Below, in pieces: positions 54,601 to 64,000 of a stretch of DNA of 64,000 nucleotides. The DNA comes from Prostheceraeus crozeri. Its lineage: Eukaryota > Platyhelminthes > Polycladida > Euryleptidae. The position numbers were made by a program, and so were the translations under genes. Below the pieces are notes generated by a model, which was given only the letters and a program-made list of their open reading frames with translations, searched no databases and was not told where the DNA came from. How positions within the stretch are numbered: the first letter of the stretch is position 1; each line of letters starts with the position of its first letter. The DNA is taken from assembly GCA_907163375.1 (NCBI GenBank), contig CAJQUW010007770.1, positions 62,001-126,000 of the forward strand. Reading direction: 5' to 3'.

Positions 54601-57600
54601 GGAAAATGGTAGTGCTATCTATTTCCATCAGCTATTAATGGATATCAGAAAAACGTGAAGAAGATCTATCATACCGTTAGAACGACATTCTTTCAACACA
54701 AAATAGCGACTGACATTAATTGTCGCGTTTATTTGGTGGATGCATCACGAGATTGACATCCAGCCAGTTCAAGAAACGCAGTTAATTTTCCCAATTATCA
54801 GAAAATGGGACGAAGAGGACGTTATTCACCAAACTTCTTTACACAAGTCAGAGCTCAATTCGATATATCTTCAGAAGATTCAGGGATATCACCAATGCTG
54901 TTTATCGTCCAAAATGCAAATACTTCACTCACCATACCTATCATACATACATGTATATATCCAATGAAACTACCAGAATATAAAATACTTGTCTTGCAAG
55001 AGTCCAGTCTCAGCAATACCGCATCCTTGAACATAGTTTAAAGAACACGTCGAAGATGCGGATTAAACAGACTTGGTATGATTCTGAAACCGGAGGCCTA
55101 CTTCATATGATGTCACGGCTTGAGTGTAGAAATCGGTTTGAACGGTATCGTCAGAAATTATCTGCAGCAGATTGAGAAAAATCGTTTTCTTTGATAAATA
55201 ATTGCTAAACCTCAATATGAACTGGCATTTTCATGTTACATTGACAGTAAGTTGAAAGCAAGAAATATTCACACTTAGAACAATATACCGTCATACGTAA
55301 TGATTAGAAGCGCTATCAATGAAGTGGGTTCCAGGAAGTTGTGTGATGTAAGAGTTGATTTTTGAGAATTTGTCTGAGTATTGAGTGTCGTCCTGCCGCA
55401 TATCTCATACGAAGAATGTGCATTTCCTAATAGCTGGACATCTAGTGCACTGAATTGCATGTAGACTCAAGGAGATTTTTGGAGAAAAACTATAGGCCTA
55501 CTCACTTTTTTCAACCACAACCAATTGACTATACTTGATCTATCGGTATATCTGTTATTGAATATATCCGGCACTTTGAAGGAAAATATAATCCAAAGAA
55601 ATCCTATAACAATTGAAGACCTCTAAAGAATTTTTATAGAGGAACAGCGCATCATGTTTCGAGAAAAATACGATCCTCTATTATTTGATCCAAAAGAAAT
55701 AAAATATATGTGACAGCCTGATGACTTCACGGGGAGTATTGAGTTGATGAAAACATTCGTACGTAACTTAGGTAACTAATACAAGGTAATTTTCAAAAAG
55801 ATTCCGTTTGTTTGCTTCAATTAAACCCCATTATCAAAAAGCGTAAAACTTTAGGACGGCCGATTTTTGAAAATATTCATGTTTTTAGAATTCTTTTACG
55901 ATTCTGTGTCCGTATCCTTTTATTCTCTGTCTGTTTCGCTATGTAAGCTAAGTATTGTATCTTGATAATTAGCCACTAATCTACCGGTACCTAATTATGT
56001 TTCGTTGATGTAAGGCGCAGGAATATTTGGTCGAGTTCGCAAAAATAATCTACTCAACCAAGTTTAATCTTTCATGCATAAATCAACGTAAATTATCATT
56101 CAAAACATAATGAAAGCCATTAGTGTCGTGTCAGTCTTTAAGCATCAGGAGTTCGAATCTCCTGTCTCAGCGCTACAGAGATTTCGGAAGATGCAATAAC
56201 TGACCGACCTAAATAGCCTATTACAAACATAGTGAAATTTCGATGTGGCAAAAGATGCTGTCCAACATGAATTCTATCGGTGCGCATAGTGGTATATGCA
56301 GCATCTTAGTTGAAGCGTAAGTTTCAGCATGCTGCGGTAAGAATGTTGCTCTCAATCGCCTGATATATTCCGTTATGCAATAACCACAAAACATAGGTCA
56401 TACTATGGTTCTGGAAATCCGCTGTCAGTAAATTCCTTTATCATTACAAACGTCAAGGTTGCTGATCCTCAACTCCCGGCGTGGGTGCCAACCCAATTTG
56501 AGTAAAAGTCAGCAGATACTCCGCAAGTTTAACTATCAGCCGAATGCAGTCCATGACCAATTGCTGAAACGCGGATACTCTGACATGAAGGGGCGGTGGG
56601 TGCTGGGTGGCATTTGAGGTTTTGACGGTGCAGTTTGGCAGCACCAACATGCATGCACCCCACTTTGCTTGAATGTTTTTCATTATCCCGGGGCAAAAAA
56701 CAGATCACTCAGATGCATACTCGTAGTGCCCGTGCCCGGTGAGATGAAGGGAGTGCTGCGAGCACATATCGCATGATCAAGTGGAAACATTGATGTTTGG
56801 ATTCTCTTGACCGAGAGCTATATGCTCTTTTTACTTTGCACGAAATTACAGTGAAATGCCGTATTTTTGATAAGGCCTAATTGTGATCCGATGAATTGCA
56901 TGAAATTAATGATTGAAAACATAATTTCAGTTTTACTACCCTTAGAATAGTCATGTTTGCCATGTATGCCTTTTGAAATTGGTTAGGTAATTTCTTGAAT
57001 TAAACAATGATCGTTACATTTTTGACAGCAAATGAGAGATCTGGATACAGCGCGATCGTTGGGGTCTCCTGTTTCTAGGATGTTCAGTATAATGGTCATG
57101 GAGACAGTCGTTAATCTGACCCTCGGTCAGTTTGTCTCTGTTCATGTACAATCTCATTCTTGAGGTGGACGAGTTCGATAGCAGAAGTTGTCAACACCCG
57201 TGCATTCTGTCACTGCGATAAACACTAACCTAATCACACCTTAAGTCCCTCTCCTCTTCATTCGATAGGTTGAGGAGCTATTGATTGGCGAGGCGTGATA
57301 AAGACCCCTCATTACGCACAGACAATCACGCACGAGTAATCTTCAATTCAGTTTGAGTAATCGTCGTGCGCAAAAGAAGCATGCATGCGTAAAGCATAGT
57401 ACACCACGCGTGCTAAGAATAGAATGCGTACGTATATTTGTTGACTGAAAATCATAAGCTGCATTACAAAAGGTCGAGTTACAAAGTCAGAAAAGTAGAA
57501 ATACGTATAAATATAGTCGTAAGTATTTCTGTGGTCAGAACAATAGGAAAACATTCAAATGTACTGATTATATAAGGTGCATGCATAAGGAAAAAATGTT

Positions 57601-58369
57601 CGAAGTCTTCTCTCGGTGTGACAGAGGGGAATGAAAGTCAGTCATAAGAATAAGAATCAGTCATGGATCATAGCGAGGTCGAGGCAATAAGTCCTGAACC
57701 ATAGAAAAAGATCTCAGTCTATATCCATACCATGAGCGCTAAAATCAAGTTCTATGTATTGAACGTAACGAGGTAAACAATCAATGATTGAACATCGATT
57801 GAAGAAATGCACTAAAAACTACTGAAAATGGGAAGGTATTCAGTAAATGACTGCATAATTGTTGATATGAAAAGCTAACACCAGAATATACACACGAAAT
57901 AACAGAGAAATGTAAAACCAAACACAGCTGCCTAAATCGATTTACATTACATTAGGCGAGAGAACGAAGTAAAAAAAAAGATTCCATGATTCTCATAGTT
58001 TGATGATTACCCAACAATTTTCCTATGCACTTATGGACCCATTTTCTTACTTTGTAAAGTGACCCGGTTTTGGATTTATAAATCTGGTCGCCTTCAGTTA
58101 ATTGAACCTGTGAGAAGACAATCAGTTTAATTGGTTCTTCAATCACGTCTGTGGTGCATAATTTGCCTGGCGTCAATCATGCTTGCTCCCGATTGCAGCG
58201 TGAGCGTGAGTCATCGCTGACAGACGAGAGACACCAACACAATATTCGTCCTCTATCGAGTCGCATGCTTTCAGCGATGGCTTTAAATAGTAACTCTGGG
58301 ATGGAGTGACCTGCTGTGACGGTTGTATTGTTTAGTCCGGTGTTATAGTTCTCTCTCTCCCTCTGTCTC
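51605..58369. other. Non-coding DNA, no gene recognised
   Basis: Nearly 7 kb with only short frames. The longest (52145-52456, minus) is low-complexity hydrophobic and lacks splice support. A frame at 54740-55041 is protein-like but not recognised. Confidence 0.4.
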
Positions 58370-58580
58370 AGTTTCCTACCGGAAACTAAAACCATGGTTT
58401 AATATTCCGATAGGAAAATTAAACTCAACATTTTTAAGTGTGTTTTAGTTTCCCCCTGGTTTAAGCTGGTGTTGCGGCTTCTAGTTTTCTAATAGGAAAA
58501 TAAAACCTGGTATCATTTTCCTACTAGGAAGGTAAAACCATGGTTTTATTTTCCGATCGGAAACTAAAACCTAGGGAAAT
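58370..58580. repeat. Cluster of five related palindromes
   Basis: Repeated units of the form TTTYC-nnnn-GGAAA followed by TAAAAC: TTTCCTACCGGAAACTAAAAC, ATTCCGATAGGAAAATTAAAC, TTCTAATAGGAAAATAAAAC, TTCCTACTAGGAAGGTAAAAC and TTCCGATCGGAAACTAAAAC. The spacing is irregular. Confidence 0.75.
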
Positions 58581-58663
58581 TAAAATTCGTAACACCGGGA
58601 ACCAATATAAACCAGTGAGTTTAGCTGCTACACGTTAGCGAATTCAAGTTAAAATGAATGTAT

Positions 58664-59264
58664 CACAGAATTAAATATTTTGTTTGTCTGCTTCGGTTTG
58701 CTAGAAGTGTGATAAATACGAAACCTATTACCCATCGAAGAACCTATTAAGTGGGCAAAAAGGAATTCCTAATACCTTACAGAAATAGGAAAAAAAGTCG
58801 TGCGTCGTTTGCGGATTAATGTGAGTTCCAGCTGAGTGCTTCGATTGCCAAATTTCCTTAGGATTCGAAGAATTCAGATCATTGCGCACAAGTTTTCTCC
58901 ATAATGTTGGCCCCTCCGATCATTATTAAAGAAACTACCAGGCGTACGAAAATTAGTTCACTTGATGTTTTCACATCCATTCCTCGGCATTTCTCACTGT
59001 ATAGTGCATTCAATGAATCGAATGTTAACCCGACACGATGTGTGTTTTGGTGTGTGCGAAATCATATCACAGCACGCACGCATCTCTCACTGGCTCTGGT
59101 GACAGCTCATTGTTTGCCATTTCCAATAGCAAGCAATACACGAATAATCCATTCGAGAAGGAACAAGGTGTCAAATTCTGTGATGTGCAATTTCGATATT
59201 AAGGTTACATATAACTCTTCCTTTCTAGGAAACCGAAGCGCGCGCAGATGAATCTAATTCTGTG
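58664..59264. mobile_element. MITE family A, copy 3 (601 bp)
   Basis: CACAGAATTA (58664-58673) and TAATTCTGTG (59255-59264), with a perfect 8-bp TSD GAATGTAT (58656-58663 and 59265-59272). It is the fullest copy in the window and is uninterrupted at the site where copy 1 received the hAT. The 115-codon frame inside is not supported as a gene. Confidence 0.9.
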
Positions 59265-59272
59265 GAATGTAT

Positions 59273-59799
59273 ACTTCTACAGAATAAAGACTATACATGT
59301 AGAAAATCGTAATAAGATGGTCAGAATAATGATAAAATTGAAACGATGTAGAAACCTGCAGCCACGCAAATTTGCCTAGGAATAAGATGAATACACTGCA
59401 AATTATGCTCTAGTAGAGCCAAGTGATCCGTTTGCTTCATTGAGTGACCGATCTTAGACGATCATCAGACTGAGCACATTTCTTTCAGTTACTATGCTGC
59501 TCTTGTTTTTCTCACCACGTTCATTAACTTATGAAAGGTCGTTGAAGATTTCCTGTAGCAGCACGAGTTGACGATTACAACTTAACAATTTCTTAAAAAA
59601 GCAAGTAACACGTTTGGCGATAGCATAAGCTGCATGCCTTTTCTACCGTACATTCATTGTTCTGAGTCACTAGGATATCTTCGTCTATCTCTCTCTTATT
59701 TCGCTTAAAAGTCATAGAGAGCTCATAACAGCCTGTTTGGCGATTCAGTGAGTTTTGATCTACACAGATCGCATTGTTTAAGTTACTGTGTCTTTTCTT
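59273..59799. other. Spacer with a diverged satellite monomer
   Basis: About 59550-59680 has weak similarity to the downstream satellite (GCACGAGTTGACGATTACAACTT, AAGCAAGTAAC). Nothing else is recognised. Confidence 0.4.
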
Positions 59800-61912
59800 A
59801 TTGCTTCCAGCTAGCTCAGATGCTGCGGAGAGTTTGTTGCAGCTTCTCTAGCGGCACGAGTTGTCGATTTACGCCTTCTACATCTCTTAATGCAGCAAGT
59901 AACCAGTTTGCCGATTCAGAGAGTAATGTTCAGCCGAATATCAGTCAGATCGGGTTGTTTTGAGTCATTATGATGCTGTTGAATCTCGTGCATCACTCAG
60001 AAGCCAGGGAAAGATTGTTGTATCTTCTCTGGCGGCACGAGTTGTCGATTTACGACTTCCACAATCTCTTAATGCAGCAAGTAGCCAGTTGCCGATTCAG
60101 AGAGTAATGTTCAGTCGAATATCAGTCAGATCGGGTTGTTTTAAGTCATTATGATGCTGTTGAATCTCGTGCATCACTCAGAAGCCAGGGAAAGATTGTT
60201 GTATCTTCTCTGGCGGCATGAGTTGTCGATTTACACCTTCTACAATCTCTTAATGCAGCAAGTAACCAGTTGCCGATTAAGAGAGGAATGTTCAGCCGAA
60301 TATCAGTCAGATCGGGTTGTTTTGAGTCATTATGATGCTGTTGAATCTCGTGCATCACTCAGAAGCCAGGGAAAGATTGTTGTATCTTCTCTGGCGGCAT
60401 GAGTTGTCGATTTACGCCTTCTACAATCTCTTAATGCAGCAAGTAACCAGTTTGCCGATTAAGAGAGGAATGTTCAGCCGAATATCAGTCAGATCGGGTT
60501 GTTTTAAGTCATTATGATGCTGTTGAATCTCGTGCATCACTCAGAAGCCAGGGAAAGATTGTTGTATCTTCTCTGGCGGCACGAGTTGTCGATTTACGCC
60601 TTCTACAATCTCTTAATGCAGCAAGTAACCAGTTGCCGATTCAGAGAGTAATGTTCAGTCGAATATCAGTCAGATCGGGTTGTTTTAAGTCATTATGATG
60701 CTGTTGAATCTCGTGCATTACTCAGAAGCCAGGGAAAGATTGTTGTATCTTCTCTGGCGGCACGAGTTGTCGATTTACGCCTTCTACAATCTCATAATGC
60801 AGCAAGTAGCCAGTTTGCCGATTAAGAGAGGAATGTTCAGCCGAATATCAGTCAGATCGGGTTGTTTTAAGTCATTATGATGCTGTTGAATCTCGTGCAT
60901 CACTCAGAAGCCAGGGAAAGATTGTTGTATCTTCTCTGGCGGCATGAGTTGTCGATTTACACCTTCTACAATCTCTTAATGCAGCAAGTAACCAGTTGCC
61001 GATTAAGAGCGGAATGTTCAGCCGAATATCAGTCAGATCGGGTTGTTTTAAGTCATTATGATGCTGTTGAATCTCGTGCATCACTCAGAAGCCAGGGAAA
61101 GATTGTTGTATCTTCTCTGGCGGCACGAGTTGTCGATTTACGCCTTCTACAATCTCATAATGCAGCAAGTAGCCAGTTTGCCGATTCAGAGAGTAATGTT
61201 CAGTCGAATATCAGTCAGATCGGGTTGTTTTAAGTCATTATGATGCTGTTGAATCTCGTGCATCACTCAGAAGCCAGGGAAAGATTGTTGTATCTTCTCT
61301 GGCGGCATGAGTTGTCGATTTACGCCTTCTACAATCTCTTAATGCAGCAAGTAACCAGTTTGCCGATTAAGAGAGGAATGTTCAGCCGAATATCAGTCAG
61401 ATCGGGTTGTTTTAAGTCATTATGATGCTGTTGAATCTCGTGCATCACTCAGAAGCCAGGGAAAGATTGTTGTATCTTCTCTGGCGGCACGAGTTGTCGA
61501 TTTACGACTTCTACAATCTCATAATGCAGCAAGTAGCCAGTTTGCCGATTCAGAGAGTAATGTTCAGTCGAATATCCGTCAGATCGGGTTGTTTTAAGTC
61601 ATTATGATGCTGTTGAATCTCGTGCATCACTCAGAAGCCAGGGAAAGATTGTTGTATCTTCTCTGGCGGCACGAGTTGTCGATTTACGCCTTCTACAATC
61701 TCTTAATGCAGCAAGTAACCAGTTGCCGATTCAGAGAGTAATGTTCAGTCGAATATCAGTCAGATCGGGTTGTTTTAAGTCATTATGATGCTGTTGAATC
61801 TCGTGCATCACTCAGAAGCCAGGGAAAGATTGTTGTATCTTCTCTGTCGGCACGAGTTGTCGATTTACACCTTCTACAATATTTTAAAGAAGCAAGTAAC
61901 CGATTTGACAAC
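59800..61912. repeat. 182-bp tandem satellite, ~11.5 monomers
   Basis: Monomers begin with GTCATTATGATGCTGTTGAA at 59964 and recur every 181-183 bp to 61783, with partial units at both ends. Two variants are distinguishable: CAGAGAGTAATGTTCAGTCG and AAGAGAGGAATGTTCAGCCG. Repeated 61-codon frames (MMLLNLVHHSEARERLL...) come from the repeat and are not genes. Confidence 0.95.
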
Positions 61913-64000
61913 CGATACAATGGCCTCCTTTCAACAGATATATCGCATTGCTCAGTCATATCAGACAGATCGCATTGCTCTAGTCACGATGTTGTTGTTC
62001 ATTACCGTTCCTCTAAAGTACTTTAATTGAATATTCTTACTGTATCAGATATTGACATAGAAGATGTTTCTAATTAATTTACTGGTTTATCACACAACAT
62101 CAAATGTAAGCAATGATTCATATTTTAAATCATTACTTAATTGGCTATTTGCCATTTTGCCATATCACATTGTGTTAAATGTATTACAGTACTAGGGCTG
62201 ATGGCAACCATTAGTACCCACTAGGAAACAATGTTTTGTCTGGTGAAATTTTACTTGTAGAGTACGGAAATCGGCAGCGTGAATGTGAGTTCATATAATA
62301 ATTAAAGTTGCCGATTTACGCATTTCAGCGTCCTAAAATATTTTTCAAAATTTTCAATTTTCTCCAAAAGTATTGATTCAATGCTTATGATTTTCCGTCA
62401 GAACATTACCCCGCGGTAGACCAATACTGTAGGCGAATTTCGACAATTTTGGCTGCGGTTTATCATTGTGCCAATTTACGGTCTCAGCACATGTGTTGCC
62501 GATTTACGGCTTCTACAGATATGGGTGTTTTTGCAAAATATCCGAAATTCAGGTAAAAATTTATTTTAGGTGGTTCATCAAAATTGTCGCTGTCTACTAA
62601 TCACCTTAAGAAATATTTCAAAGTTCATTGAATTTGCATATGTGATTACGAGATTCTCAAGCGTTCCGTGATACCGGAAGGGCCATCATGTGCCAAGTTC
62701 TAATCTCATGCTCGGATGAGTTGGGAAAATATCAAAATTAGTCAAAATTGTTGATTTATTGACGTGATTGAGATTCATGATTAAACTAGATTTCAATAAC
62801 GTAATTCTGATTACCTTCAAAAAATCAGCAGATTTTGATTGATTAAATGACACCGACCGCTCCTGGTAAAATGAACATTCATGGGAAAATAAGCGAGAAA
62901 ATGAAAATTCTTCTGTAGTGAATAAATACAAACTTTTATTAATTTAGTTCTTTTATTCATAAACGTGAAATACAAAAATCACATAAAACTGTTCCAGTCC
63001 ATGTGGTGTACATTTAATTCCAGTGCCAAGAAAGTATATAGAGCCATCTGTTTAAGAGTCAAGAAAATAATGAATCGCTTAAGCAATGTTGATAAAAATC
63101 AATTGCAGTCGAACCTCTATACAGTCAATTTCAAGCGACAAGATAAAAAAGGAGAGTTCACTGTCAGGAGGTTTTCTAAAATTTGATGTAATATTGGTTT
63201 TAAAGTAAGCACATAAAGTCAAAGCAGTCATACAAAATGATTAAAACTAATGCATACATTTAGAAAACAAATTTTAGGGTAATAACCAGAAATACTGTAT
63301 TGTATCACAATGTCATGTTAAATGATAATTTAAACACAAGATGCAGAATGTAGCTACTATGAAAAATAATCAGTACTCTATACAGCATAAGCTGCATACA
63401 TCATTAATTATGAACGATGGAAATAGCAGTCAATACGAGTCTGTACAGTAGATCGCTCGTCAACAGAAGCAATCATGTTTACTACTCGATCAAAAGCTTG
63501 CTACAAGGTCACTTTTCCTTTCAAGAAATTCCCTTATCTGACTCAACAGTCGGTCCGCTTGAAAAAGCAAAAAAACACACTTAAGGCGCACGTAAACTTG
63601 AAACTATTAGCTATTAACTATTGAGTAGTATCTAAAATTTGATTATAGACTTATAGACTTCAATAACTTAGGAAATTTTGGAGTTATAAGTATTATCGAA
63701 CTACTCGCCTCAAGAAAGGTAGTACATGTGCATGGGATTCGTATCAATGACAAAGTATAATTAAAGATCAGTATACATACTTCATGCAAAATATTCATTA
63801 TGTAACGGTTGAGACAACAAAGGGACTAAATAATATATTCACTATGTAGAGATATGCAACAAGCGCAAAGTATGCCATTTTTGTTGGGATCAAAAATTTA
63901 ATTCTCTGTGAGGAGAGATTCACTTTGTAGAGGTTCACTATACAAAGGGTCAACTGTATAATATCAATCATAATACCAATCGAACATAAACGCATATATA
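61913..64000. other. Non-coding DNA, no gene recognised
   Basis: Contains TTGCCGATTTACG words at about 62300-62510, similar to 50.6 kb and loosely to the satellite's TTGTCGATTTACGCCTTCTAC. Short frames only. Confidence 0.45.

Noticed and set aside
56104-56180. tRNA-like T-arm (AGGAGTTCGAATCTCCT)
   Set aside because: The T-stem-loop is good, but I could not find a pairing acceptor 5' half, a D-arm or an anticodon arm; probably a chance or tRNA-derived fragment.
60149-62030. Repeated 61-codon frames (MMLLNLVHHSEARERLL...)
   Set aside because: They are read from each satellite monomer and have no start context or domain.

Overview
The window is animal (metazoan) nuclear DNA, AT-rich and mostly intergenic or intronic, carrying one complete large DNA virus-like transposon. 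Evidence for a eukaryotic host: spliceosomal introns with GTAAGT/CAG borders, TATA boxes, AATAAA signals, Penelope, LINE and hAT remnants, MITEs with target-site duplications (TSDs), a 182-bp satellite, and exons of a secreted metzincin-type metalloprotease. The host species cannot be named from the sequence; an invertebrate is a guess.

Central object, 6631-26989 (20,359 bp): a Maverick/Polinton-class element (adintovirus-like endogenous virus). It is bounded by a 6-bp TSD (TTCATA at 6625-6630 and 26990-26995) and long terminal inverted repeats (TIRs) starting 5'-AG. Each TIR has 39-40-bp terminal repeats, six ~268-bp tandem units that include a poly-C/G tract, and an inner single-copy part with an inward TATA promoter. 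Inside lies a compact plus-strand block (11.5-20.6 kb): UBA-RING protein, unknown protein, membrane glycoprotein, basic virion-type protein, packaging ATPase, two unknown proteins, chromodomain integrase, second basic virion-type protein, double-jelly-roll capsid protein, adenain-type protease, a PD-(D/E)XK restriction-endonuclease-like protein and a large structural protein. One minus-strand gene (17978-18367) interrupts it. Small TATA-driven genes fill 20.7-23.0 kb, and one larger TATA-driven, spliced gene lies at the left end. These end genes sit in mirror-image cassettes: same promoter module, different coding sequence, same 3' module. No family-B DNA polymerase, the hallmark Polinton replication gene, is visible.

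The element is the innermost of three nested insertions, each with its own TSD: a 133-bp MITE (TSD TAGGCAAC), then a ~1.08-kb hAT remnant (TSD TCCTTATA), then the Polinton (TSD TTCATA). The outermost site appears to lie in the last exon of the metalloprotease gene, which is on the minus strand with exons at 27.9-28.4, 30.0 and 35.6 kb.

The rest (1-6.3 kb and 28-64 kb) holds MITE copies, Penelope and LINE fragments, hAT-like non-autonomous elements, microsatellites, strand-asymmetric simple sequence, a palindrome cluster at 58.4 kb and a satellite at 59.8-61.9 kb. I recognise few genes there.
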